A stretch of DNA of 64,000 nucleotides from Parabacteroides hominis (GTDB taxonomy: Bacteria > Bacteroidota > Bacteroidia > Bacteroidales > Tannerellaceae): contig NZ_JACOOJ010000014.1 of the NCBI RefSeq assembly GCF_014287585.1, positions 44,750 through 108,749 of the forward strand, written 5' to 3'. The first letter of the stretch is position 1, and every line of letters starts with the position of its first letter. Shown here in pieces: positions 8,733 through 17,900 of this stretch. The position numbers and the translations under genes are program-made. The notes below the pieces were generated by a model, which saw only the letters and a program-made list of their open reading frames with translations, was not told the DNA's origin and made no database searches.

Positions 8733-9314
8733 TTAGAGTGTGTAATTTGATAAAAAGGCAGTTAGCTTTTTGACTGCTTCGGCACGATGGCTGATCTGAT
8801 TCTTGATGTCGTTGCCCATTTCGGCAAATGTTTGCGAATAGGTGTCGGGAACAAATACAGGATCGTATCCGAAACCGCTTCCTCCTCGTTTTTCCTCGAT
8901 GATAGTGCCGTTTACAATTCCTTCGAACAGATACTCTTTTCCATCTAAAATAAGAGCTATAACCGTGCGAAAACGGGCTTTCCGGTTTTCTTTGCTTTTC
9001 ATTTCGTGAAGGAGCTTGTTCATGTTGGCTTCTGAATCGTGTCCGGGACCGGCGTAGCGCGCCGAATATACACCCGGAGCATTATCGAGGGCTTCTACCT
9101 CCAGGCCGGTGTCGTCTGCAAAGCAGTCATAGCCAAAGTTTTCTTTGATATAGCGGGCTTTTTGAAGGGCATTTCCTTCCAATGTCTCTGCGGTTTCGGG
9201 TATGTCGTCATGACAATCGATATCCGAAAGACTTACTATCTCAGTGTATCCGGTTGTTATTTTCCGGACTTCGTCCAGCTTATGCTGGTTATTTGTTGCG
9301 AATACAAGTTTCAT
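8733..9314 (-). CDS. rdgB: Non-canonical purine NTP pyrophosphatase (RdgB/HAM1)
   Basis: 193 residues from [16 protein letters not shown]; the open frame runs 9 codons further up but the family begins here. The enzyme hydrolyses ITP, dITP and XTP to monophosphates and keeps deaminated purines out of nucleic acids. Visible family motifs are the N-terminal FATNNQHK phosphate-binding segment, [31 protein letters not shown] and the C-terminal ISHRAEA. It sits between a terminator (9335-9378) and porZ, so it is probably transcribed from its own promoter within about 20 nt of the start or by readthrough; no clear -7 box was found. Confidence 0.95.
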   Translation of the reverse strand: MKLVFATNNQHKLDEVRKITTGYTEIVSLSDIDCHDDIPETAETLEGNALQKARYIKENFGYDCFADDTGLEVEALDNAPGVYSARYAGPGHDSEANMNKLLHEMKSKENRKARFRTVIALILDGKEYLFEGIVNGTIIEEKRGGSGFGYDPVFVPDTYSQTFAEMGNDIKNQISHRAEAVKKLTAFLSNYTL

Positions 9315-9334
9315 GTTAGTTGAGTATAAATAAA

Positions 9335-9378
9335 AAAGCACTTCTATACGATGTGTATATAACGTATGGAAGTGCTTT
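9335..9378 (-). terminator. Rho-independent terminator after the YitT-like gene
   Basis: 16-bp arms (AAAGCACTTCCATACG and partner, one G-U pair) around a 12-nt loop; on the minus strand the hairpin is followed by TTTTTTATTTATA. It separates the leuS/YitT unit from rdgB/porZ. Confidence 0.85.
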
Positions 9379-9398
9379 AAATTGTTTGGATAGTTGTT

Positions 9399-10277
9399 TT
9401 ATGTTTTTATCTGGTCAAACCCTTCCCCATACACTCCTCTGACGATACTTTGCGAGATGAATGCCTGGTGGTCGATTTGTTTTACCAGGCGGAAGATGGA
9501 GACGGATTCTGATTTTTTGGCCAGTAAGACAACGACTTTGACCGGTTTGCGGGAATATCCGCCTACACCGTCGAGTATGGTGCAACCACGATCCAGGTCG
9601 TGGATGATCCGTTCGGCTATTTCGTCGTATTTCTGGGAGAAGATCAGGAACTGGACCGACTGGCGGTTTCCGTTTAGCACGGCATCTATGATGTAGTTGC
9701 TTACGAACATTTCGACAAAACCGAATACGATCTTTTCCACATCATGGAACAGAAGAAATGAAGAGCCGATGATAATGAAATCGCAGAACAGCAATGCACG
9801 TCCGATCGATATATTCTTGTATTTGTTTACAATAGCTCCGATAATATCCGTTCCTCCGGTACTGCCGTTCGCTGAAAAGACAAGTCCGAGACCGGCTCCG
9901 CAAAGGAATGCGCCGATGATGATGGACATGAACGGCTGGTCATGCAAAAGCGGTTGTCCCTTCAGAAGCCATTCGAAGAACGACAAAGAAGCCGACAGGG
10001 AAAAGACTCCGAAAATCGTTTTTATCAGGAATTTGAATCCCAGGACTTTTAAAGCGGCTAATAATAGTACGATGTTAATCACAAAGTAAGACACAGAAAC
10101 GGGAATAACCTCGTTGCTGGCAAAAAAGATCAAGGCACAAATACCACTGACTCCACCGGTGATGATTTCATTCGAAAGAATGAAAGCGTTGAAGCCGAAG
10201 CCGTACAAGAGAGTACCCAACAGGATCATCAGGTAGTCTTGTACGGCAAAGTAAACTTTATTGTTTATAAACTTCAT
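9399..10277 (-). CDS. YitT family membrane protein (DUF161/DUF2179)
   Basis: 292 residues. The N-terminal two thirds has about five to six hydrophobic membrane segments (for example YLMILLGTLLYGFGFNAFIL and FVINIVLLLAALKVLGFKFL) with the family's SNEIITGGVSG and FSANGSTGGTDIIG glycine-rich motifs. The last ~90 residues form the soluble DUF2179 domain (QFLIFSQKYDEIAERIIHDL, GCTILDGVGGYSRKPVKVV). Members sit in the inner membrane; transport of a small molecule has been proposed but the substrate is not established. It starts 7 nt after leuS ends, so the two form an operon closed by the terminator at 9335-9378. Confidence 0.88.
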   Translation of the reverse strand: MKFINNKVYFAVQDYLMILLGTLLYGFGFNAFILSNEIITGGVSGICALIFFASNEVIPVSVSYFVINIVLLLAALKVLGFKFLIKTIFGVFSLSASLSFFEWLLKGQPLLHDQPFMSIIIGAFLCGAGLGLVFSANGSTGGTDIIGAIVNKYKNISIGRALLFCDFIIIGSSFLLFHDVEKIVFGFVEMFVSNYIIDAVLNGNRQSVQFLIFSQKYDEIAERIIHDLDRGCTILDGVGGYSRKPVKVVVLLAKKSESVSIFRLVKQIDHQAFISQSIVRGVYGEGFDQIKT

Positions 10278-10284
10278 ATAAAAT

Positions 10285-13122
10285 TTAGATTACGATGTTT
10301 ACAATCTTTCCGGGAACAACGATAATCTTTTTCGGAGTCTTGCCTTCCATCCACTTAGCGGAATTTTCGTGGGCAAGAGCGGCTTTTTCTATCTCTTCGC
10401 GGGGCATATCGGCCGGAAGCTCCATGCTGAAGCGGGCTTTGCCGTTGAAGGAGATAGCGTAAGTAAGCGAGTTTTCTTTCAAGTATTCTTCGTTGTAGAC
10501 AGGCCATTCGGCATCGCATACGGTTGTGTCGTGACCGCAAGTATGCCATAATTCTTCAGCAGTATGAGGAGCGAACGGGGCCAACAGGACGATTAATTGT
10601 TCTAAAATGGCACGTTTGTTGCATTTCAGGCTGCTCAGTTCGTTTACACAGATCATAAAGGCACTGATGGAAGTGTTGTACGAGAAATGTTCGATATCGT
10701 ATGTCACTTTCTTGATCAGTTTATGCAATGATTTCAGTTCGTCGGCTGTCGGTTCTGCATCCGTGATCTGCAAGGTGTCCGTATTGCCGAAGAACAGTCC
10801 CCAGAGCTTTTTCAGGAAGCGGTGAACGCCGTCGATACCGTTCGTATCCCACGGTTTGGATTGTTCCAACGGACCTAAGAACATTTCATACAGGCGAAGC
10901 GTGTCGGCGCCATATTTCTCGACAATCATATCCGGATTGACCACGTTGAACATAGATTTTGACATCTTTTCAACAGCCCATCCGCAAATGTATTTGCCGT
11001 CTTCCAGTACGAATTCCGCGTCGTTATATTCCGGGCGCCAGTTTTTGAAGGCTTCGATATCCAGTATATCGTTTGATACGATGTTTACGTCTACATGGAT
11101 AGGAGTGACCTCGTACCGGTCTTTCAGGTTCAGAGATACGAATTTGTTCGTGCCGTTAATACGGAATACGAAGTTGGAACGTCCCTGGATCATCCCCTGG
11201 TTGATCAGTTTCTTGAACGGTTCCTCTTCACAAACGACACCTGAGTCGAACAGGAATTTATTCCAGAAACGGCTGTAGATCAGGTGTCCGGTAGCATGTT
11301 CGGTTCCCCCGATATACAGGTCTACGTTACGCCAATATTCGTCTACGTCCTTAGCAACCAAAGCCTGGTCGTTGTGCGGGTCCATATAACGCAGGTAGTA
11401 AGCGGATGAACCGGCGAATCCCGGCATCGTGCAAAGTTCCAGCGGGAAGATAGTCTTGTTGTCTATTTTGGAAACTTCCGTAACTTCCTGTTTTGCGGTG
11501 TCCCATGCCCATTTTACGGCGTGTCCTAAAGGCGGTTCGCCTGTTTCGGTCGGCAGGAATTTATCTACTTCCGGCAATTCTAACGGCAATTTGTCTACCG
11601 GCAACATCTGAGGCATACCGTCTGCATCGTAATAGACCGGAAACGGTTCGCCCCAATAACGCTGGCGGCTGAAAATAGCGTCGCGCAGGCGGTAGTTCAC
11701 CTTAACGCGTCCTAATTTATGTTCTGCCACATATTTTTTAGTGGCGGCGATCGCTTCTTTTACGTTCAGGCCATTCAACGACAGGTCGCAATAAGGCGCT
11801 ACGTCCGGTCTCGGTGAGTTGCAGACGATTCCTTCTTTTGCATCGAAACTTTCTTCGCTTACGTCACAACCTTCGATCAGCGGGATAACTGGCAAGTTGA
11901 AATGTTTGGCGAATGCATAGTCGCGGCTGTCATGTGCCGGAACGGCCATGATAGCACCGGTTCCGTAGCCGGCCAATACATAGTCGCTGATCCAGACGGG
12001 CACGGCATCGCCGGTGAACGGGTTGATGGCATAAGAACCGCTGAATGCACCGGTAACGGAACGGTCGGCGATACGTTCACGTTCCGTACGCTTTTTAGTG
12101 CGTTCCAGATAAGCGTCTACTTCCTGTTTCTGCTCCGGAGTCGTCAGTTGTGCGACCAGTTCGCTTTCGGGAGCCAAAACCATGAAAGTAACACCGAACA
12201 TGGTGTCGGCACGGGTTGTAAAGATGGTAAATTCGAGGTCGCTATCTTTTACCTTGAACTGGATTTCGGCTCCTTCGCTGCGGCCGATCCAGTTACGCTG
12301 TGTTTCTTTCAGCGAGTCCGTCCAGTCGATCGTGTCCAGTCCGTCCAACAGGCGTTGTGAATAAGCGGATACGCGCAGGCACCACTGGCGCATGATCTTT
12401 TGTTCCACCGGATAACCGCCACGTTCGGAAACACCGTTCACTACTTCGTCGTTGGCCAGTACGGTTCCCAGTGCGGCACACCAGTTTACCATCGTTTCGC
12501 CCCGATAAGCGATCCGGTAGTTCAGCAAGATTTCCTGTTTTTCTTTTTTGCTTTTGGCTTTCCATTCGTCGGCCGTGAAATGCAATTCTTCGCTGCAAGC
12601 GACATTCAAACCTTCTGTTCCCGACTGTTCGAAAGCGGCAACCAGTTCGCTGATAGGGCGTGCCTGCTTTTCGTCGTTGCAGTAGTAGCTGTTGAACATC
12701 TGGATAAATGCCCATTGCGTCCATTTATAATATTCGGGATCGCAAGTACGGATCTCGCGGCTCCAGTCGTAACTAAAACCTATTTTGTCCATCTGCTCAC
12801 GATAACGGGCAATGTTTTTCTTTGTCGTTACTTCAGGATGCTGTCCGGTTTGGATGGCATATTGTTCTGCCGGCAGTCCGTAGGCATCGTAGCCCATCGG
12901 GTGCAAAACATTGAAACCTTGCAGGCGTTTGTAACGGGAATAAATATCAGAAGCGATGTAACCGAGCGGGTGGCCTACATGTAGTCCTGCTCCTGACGGA
13001 TAAGGGAACATGTCCAAAACGTAATACTTTGGTTTGTCGGTATTTTTTTCGACTTTATAAACCTTATTGGCAATCCAGTATTCGTGCCACTTTTTCTCAA
13101 TTTCTCTGAAATTGTACTCCAT
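10285..13122 (-). CDS. leuS: Leucyl-tRNA synthetase
   Basis: 945 residues. It charges tRNA-Leu with leucine in the cytoplasm. Class I signatures are intact: HVGHPLGY within the first 60 residues and KMSKS near residue 718. The connective-peptide editing domain is present between them ([36 protein letters not shown]), as are [13 protein letters not shown] and [14 protein letters not shown]. The extra length relative to E. coli LeuS (860) fits Bacteroidota enzymes, which have additional insertions around the catalytic domain. It begins [16 protein letters not shown], the usual start. The -7 box at 13164-13171 leads the operon leuS-yitT. Confidence 0.97.
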   Translation of the reverse strand: MEYNFREIEKKWHEYWIANKVYKVEKNTDKPKYYVLDMFPYPSGAGLHVGHPLGYIASDIYSRYKRLQGFNVLHPMGYDAYGLPAEQYAIQTGQHPEVTTKKNIARYREQMDKIGFSYDWSREIRTCDPEYYKWTQWAFIQMFNSYYCNDEKQARPISELVAAFEQSGTEGLNVACSEELHFTADEWKAKSKKEKQEILLNYRIAYRGETMVNWCAALGTVLANDEVVNGVSERGGYPVEQKIMRQWCLRVSAYSQRLLDGLDTIDWTDSLKETQRNWIGRSEGAEIQFKVKDSDLEFTIFTTRADTMFGVTFMVLAPESELVAQLTTPEQKQEVDAYLERTKKRTERERIADRSVTGAFSGSYAINPFTGDAVPVWISDYVLAGYGTGAIMAVPAHDSRDYAFAKHFNLPVIPLIEGCDVSEESFDAKEGIVCNSPRPDVAPYCDLSLNGLNVKEAIAATKKYVAEHKLGRVKVNYRLRDAIFSRQRYWGEPFPVYYDADGMPQMLPVDKLPLELPEVDKFLPTETGEPPLGHAVKWAWDTAKQEVTEVSKIDNKTIFPLELCTMPGFAGSSAYYLRYMDPHNDQALVAKDVDEYWRNVDLYIGGTEHATGHLIYSRFWNKFLFDSGVVCEEEPFKKLINQGMIQGRSNFVFRINGTNKFVSLNLKDRYEVTPIHVDVNIVSNDILDIEAFKNWRPEYNDAEFVLEDGKYICGWAVEKMSKSMFNVVNPDMIVEKYGADTLRLYEMFLGPLEQSKPWDTNGIDGVHRFLKKLWGLFFGNTDTLQITDAEPTADELKSLHKLIKKVTYDIEHFSYNTSISAFMICVNELSSLKCNKRAILEQLIVLLAPFAPHTAEELWHTCGHDTTVCDAEWPVYNEEYLKENSLTYAISFNGKARFSMELPADMPREEIEKAALAHENSAKWMEGKTPKKIIVVPGKIVNIVI

Positions 13123-13163
13123 GATTGTTTATCGTTTATTTTATCGTTTTCTATTTAAAGCCA

Positions 13164-13171
13164 CAAAGTTA
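13164..13171 (-). promoter_or_regulatory. -7 promoter box of leuS
   Basis: Minus strand TAACTTTG, a full TAnnTTTG match, 42 nt upstream of the leuS ATG. It lies between the leuS start and the 3' end of the ORF6N gene. Confidence 0.5.
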
Positions 13172-13217
13172 GTGAATTTTGTAATACATAAAGGTTTGGA
13201 GCGGCAAATTGAAGGAT

Positions 13218-13784
13218 TTAGTCTTTTACATACCCGATTTTGTTTCTGGGTTTATTCTCTCTTTCCTTGTTCCGGTTAGCCAATTCAGCCAATGCCAAAT
13301 ATATATCATCAAAGTGTTGTTCATAACTTTCATGATCTTTAGAAAGGCTTTCCATATCTTCCCGAAGGTAACGAAGCTGGAGTTTGAGTTCAGCCAGTTC
13401 TTTGGCTGTCTGGTTGCTTTCAAGTATGTATTGTCTTATTTTTACGAAAGCCCGCATGATGTTTATATTAACTTGTATGGCTATGGGGGAACGAAGGACG
13501 CTTGACAGCATGGCTATGCCCTCTTGTGTGAAAGCAAAAGGTGTATAAGCACTAAAGTTATATTGGGGTGTCCCATTTTGGGATACCCTAATGGATAGCA
13601 ATGCGTTAGCTTCTTCTTTTGTTAATTCGAACATAAAATCTTCAGGGAAACGTTCTATATTTCTTCTTACGGCACGTTTTAATAATCGTGTTTCTGTTAC
13701 ATAAAGTTCTGCCAGATCAAAATCCAGCATCACCTGTCGTCCCCTGATCTCATAAATCTTGTTTTGAATGATTTGAAGTTCCAT
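13218..13784 (-). CDS. ORF6N domain DNA-binding protein
   Basis: 188 residues. Residues about 5-90 form an ORF6N domain: VMLDFDLAELYVTETRLLKR, RNIERFPEDFMFELTKEEA, then FTQEGIAMLSSVLRS, a KilA-N-related fold found in phage and chromosomal proteins. The C-terminal half is a charged, probably coiled-coil region (AKELAELKLQLRYLREDMES). The domain is thought to bind DNA; the role of chromosomal Bacteroidota copies is unknown. No phage gene lies nearby, so a prophage origin is not supported here. A near-consensus -7 box (TTCCTTTG on the minus strand, 13814-13821) lies 30 nt upstream. It is read toward leuS with about 95 nt between them. Confidence 0.85.
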   Translation of the reverse strand: MELQIIQNKIYEIRGRQVMLDFDLAELYVTETRLLKRAVRRNIERFPEDFMFELTKEEANALLSIRVSQNGTPQYNFSAYTPFAFTQEGIAMLSSVLRSPIAIQVNINIMRAFVKIRQYILESNQTAKELAELKLQLRYLREDMESLSKDHESYEQHFDDIYLALAELANRNKERENKPRNKIGYVKD

Positions 13785-13897
13785 AGCTAAGTATTTTTAT
13801 TGTTTTAATTTATCAAAGGAAAGGATAATAATCTGATAAAGCAAAAAGACAGAAAACTATTTTCTTGTGATAAGGAATATAGGTAATTATCAAAATG

Positions 13898-14143
13898 TCA
13901 AATGAACTCGCTGTCGTTTCTCTCTATCTGTATAAATGTACGGACGCTGAATTTTATAGCCGTATTTGGGAGGATATTATTTTCAATAAGTAATGGAATT
14001 GGGTAAATACTTGTGATATTTATTATTACTGGCTTATTATTGTATGAAAAGGTTTCATAGCAAATGTTTTTTATGGTAAAGTGATAGATCGTTTTGTGTT
14101 GGTGTTCCTTCACAACCAGCACGGAAATCTTCAAAATTTTCAC
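13898..14143 (-). CDS. Possible small ORF, unknown
   Basis: 81 codons (MKILKISVLVVKEHQHKTIY to IERNDSEFI) in a low-GC stretch. The composition alternates hydrophobic and polar residues as in beta-sheets, but no family is recognised, there is no signal peptide and no clear -7 box precedes it. It may be a remnant of a larger gene or a chance ORF. Confidence 0.2.
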   Translation of the reverse strand: MKILKISVLVVKEHQHKTIYHFTIKNICYETFSYNNKPVIINITSIYPIPLLIENNILPNTAIKFSVRTFIQIERNDSEFI

Positions 14144-14511
14144 CTTATTCGTCGGAAATCCATTGCCAGTTTAACAAAAATTGATTGCCTGACGAAATAA
14201 ATTTTTACTCTTATGAATTTTTAGTTCGTCTTAAACGAAATTTTTCCCGGCTGTAGTCGGGTAGAAGCGCTTCATAAAAGAATATAATTGGTTAATTTAT
14301 GTATTGTAATTGATAAATATGTATCATTTTTTATTTTGTAAGCCTTTTTTCTCATTAGTCAGTGTTATCGAAAAACTCTAAATGCAACCATAATGAAATG
14401 CTATCTGCATAAAATAAATCTTTTTGCTTTTTTGTTTCGGAACGATTGTTTTCTTCTCTCATAATTCGTTTCTTTGTAACAATAGTACCGAATAAAAACA
14501 CACTCGCTCAT
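14144..14511. other. AT-rich intergenic region before the DUF4132 cassette
   Basis: About 370 nt with no gene apparent. A near-consensus -7 box (TTTCTTTG, 14469-14476) lies 36 nt before the next start and is the likely promoter of the cassette. The base composition is clearly lower in GC than the cassette itself. Confidence 0.35.
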
Positions 14512-14931
14512 ATGCAGATATATATTCATGTAAAGCAACTGGGAAAACGCAGAAATGTGATTGACAAGAAAGCCATGCAACTGGATAAAGTCCCCGGAAA
14601 CACAGCCTCCCTGATAGCCGGTATTGTAGCCCTGCAAGTTCAGGAATATAATCAGAGACTTGAACAAAGCGAACTGCTGAAATATCTCACCGACGAAGAG
14701 ATACAAGCGAAAGCTACCGCCGGAAAGATCAGTTTTGATATAAACTATAACGGAATGGCCGCCGATACGGAGAAAGCGGTTCGCAACGCCCTCCAATCTT
14801 TTGAAGACGGTATTTTCCGCATTTTTGCGGATGGTAAAGAGCTGGAGTCATTGCAGGAACCGGTTTCGTTGCAGGAAGGATCAGAGTTAACATTTGTCCG
14901 TCTGACCATGCTGGCCGGGCGTATGTGGTGA
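14512..14931 (+). CDS. Small unknown protein paired with DUF4132
   Basis: 139 residues from MQIYIHVKQLGKRRNVIDKK; the open frame reaches upstream to 14446 but that part lies across the probable promoter. I do not recognise a named family. The N-terminus resembles one beta-strand with a basic turn, the middle is a helix (NTASLIAGIVALQVQEYNQR), and a segment GKISFDINYNGMAADTEKAV leads to a C-terminus rich in strands ending LTFVRLTMLAGRMW. No signal peptide or membrane segment is present, so it should be cytoplasmic. It lies 26 nt upstream of the giant DUF4132 gene on the same strand, so the two are probably co-transcribed and may act together. Confidence 0.7.
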   Translation: MQIYIHVKQLGKRRNVIDKKAMQLDKVPGNTASLIAGIVALQVQEYNQRLEQSELLKYLTDEEIQAKATAGKISFDINYNGMAADTEKAVRNALQSFEDGIFRIFADGKELESLQEPVSLQEGSELTFVRLTMLAGRMW

Positions 14932-14957
14932 TATAACGAAATAAAAGAAGAATCGAT

Positions 14958-17900
14958 ATGGGATTATTTTGGAGACAGTCGTCGGAATCGTTTGTTTCCG
15001 GCTATTTTTATAAACTGGTGAATAACGACCGTCAACTGAGCGAGAAAGGACGGAAACTGTTCAGCGCGTTGGTCAGCCGCTTTACAATCAATACGAGCGA
15101 AGCCGATAATTATTTACGTTCGTTGATGGACGGCAAACAGATTCGTTATATCTGGCAACTGTTTGACGACGATCGTCGGGAAGTGCTGCAATACATGTTG
15201 GGCGAAGAATATGCGCAGAAATATATAGCCTGGTTGCATAAATTACCTTCAATCCCTTATACATCCGGTTATTACCGTCGTCCGGTTCGTTCTGACAATG
15301 CGGGATTGCATTACACAAAGGCGTTGGACAACCTGAAAGACTTTTTAGCTATCGTCGCCTCCGGTCTTCCACTCGAAGTCCTGATGGAAGGCGGGCGGAC
15401 CGAAGAAGAACGGGCTTTCATCGGAGATATCAACTTTCATCATCTGATGAGTGTGGAGATAGATGCCGGAAATACGGCAGTGATTGAAAAGACGAAGGAT
15501 ATTATTTGCAGCGACAATAACGCAGGTCGTATCTCATACAGCCTTTTGCAGGGCATTGTGATGAGTAATAACCGGGAATTATACGAACTGGAAGGCAAGC
15601 TTCTGCTGGCGGCCCGTTTACAGGAAGGTCTTCACCAGTCCATAGCCGAGACTATGGACAGCGGTACGGTGGAAGCGTTTGTCTATTTGTTCAATATCAT
15701 GCGGACGAATGACATGCAGCGTTTTTCTTCCGTCAAGCGTGCCGTGGGAACCTGGACCGGCCTGCTGGATGAAAATAATGCCGACCGCATCAACCAGAAG
15801 GTTATGGACTTGATCTATATGTCGTTGACCGATCCGTCTTATGCGGATGCCTGCCTGAACAGTGAGGACAGCATCGAGCTCTACATGGCGCTTTGGTCGA
15901 AAGGATTCCATAAACTGGAAGACCTGACGGCAACCGCTGAGCAAGTCATGGAGGAAGGCGTCAAACATAAAGTGCAGGTTTTGTTTTATTATCTTCTCAA
16001 TATCCAGGCTGAATGGATGCAGGAACAACTGTCCAAACAGGCATTGGAACGTTTCTCCGGCGACTTTTCGATAGTGGTTTCTTTCTTGCGTTCCTATTTA
16101 GCGAGCGTTTCCATAGGCTATTATTATCCCAGAAAGAAAGAGGATCATTCTTATTTCGATTCTTTGTCGGAAGCTAAAAAGCAATATTATATACTGAAAG
16201 ATATCAACAGTCGCCTGACAAAGAAACTGACGTTTTCTCCTTTTATCTTCCCTTGGCATAGTACCGAACTGACGCATGAAGATATTCTGGAAAAGATGGC
16301 GTCTATCATCTATGTGGTCGGCAGTGACGAATTGCTGGATGATCTTTGTACCTGCTACGAGCAGGCTGGTAGCAATGTACGGGCCTTTATTGTCAAGGAA
16401 TTGCTCAAACAACCGGCTTCACAGATACAGGTCGATACCCTTGTGAAAGCTCTGGGTGACCGTGCGGATTCTCCCCGCAGTGCCGCATTTGAGATTTTAG
16501 ATAAACAGGAAATAAGCGACGACCAATATCTGAAGATAGAAGAACTGTTGAAATATAAATCCGGTGTGCTCCGCCAGCAAGCTATCAAGTTGCTGATGAA
16601 ACGCGGTCCGGAAGCCTTGTCCGGGACAATAGCACGCCTGCTTTCCGCTCCGTTGGCGGACAAGCGCTTGGCTGCTCTCGATATGTTGCTGACTCTTCGT
16701 AAAAAGGGCGGACAGGCGGAAGTTTGCGACAGTCTTGTTCCGTTGGTTTCTTCTATTGAAAAGCCATCTTCCAAAGAGTTGTTGCTGATCGAACAATTGA
16801 TCGTAAAGAAAGAAGAATCTTCCGTATATACTAAAGAAAACGGTTTCGGTCTTTACGATCCTTCCACTAAGGTACAGCTTCCGGTACTTTCCGTTGATGA
16901 GGATTTTAATATGAAAGAGGTCTTTTCCCTTTTCCAGGAAGGTTCTCTCATAAAGAAACTGTTTGGCAGGAAGCAACAGGGAGCTTACGAGATTATTGAA
17001 AAACTGAATAATCTGATTGCAGCCAATGCCAATTACGAATACAGGGCAAAATATGGCAGTACATACTTGCTGAACGATTATTTTACCGAGACAGATAATG
17101 CTGATAAAGCGGAAAAAGAACTCGATAAGTATCCGCTTGCCGGGGTTTGGCGAAACTTCTATAAAGAAGAAGTCGGAAGTTTTGAAATACTTTTCCAACT
17201 CGCTTTTTTGCTGAATACGGATTGGAATAGCGGAGATAGCTATTGGAACTGGAACAGCGTGATCGACAAGTCCAGTCCTGTGATCTGTCCGTTTTACGGT
17301 TTCGATCTTTCGGGATTGAAAAAACGGGTGAATAGGCTTCCTTATCTGCGTACGGTCAACCACATTATAAATCTTCTTATTGCAGAAAACCGGAATGACG
17401 GATATGTCCGGAAAGTAGCCAATAACATACTGGTTAGTTTCAGTTCGGTGCTAAATGAAAAGAACCTTTATAAGTTGTATGACTATAAGAATTACCAGGG
17501 AACACAGAAATATACGATATTTTCTTTCCAGGACCGGCGTATCTCTACGTGGATGTCCAATTCTTACGGATGGTCGACAGATGAGGAGTTCGTACGCCAT
17601 TTTACTGTCCGTTACCATTTTTATAATCTTGCCCGGTATTTCCAGACGGACGAACCTTCGGCTATTACCGATAGCAACTTGCTTATATACGATTTTGCCA
17701 AGATGTATGAAATGGGATTGCTGCCGGCATCGGAAGTCATGAAGGAACTGATGGTACGCAAGAAAGCGGACGATAATATCGGTACGGTTTCTTCTTTATT
17801 GTGCGGCAATCTCACGGTCTGGCAGCGTAGACAATTTAAACCTTACGAAGATACCGGTCTGGAACAGTTCAAGGACCTGGCCCGGAAGGTGATCGACCGC

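Noticed and set aside
13218..13784. ORF6N gene as a prophage marker
   Set aside because: No integrase, phage structural gene or attachment site around it; the neighbours are leuS and a gene-poor stretch.
14401..14796. 131-codon minus-strand frame opposite the small DUF4132 partner
   Set aside because: The plus-strand frame has a better start, a promoter-like box and a close downstream partner; the minus-strand frame has no such support.
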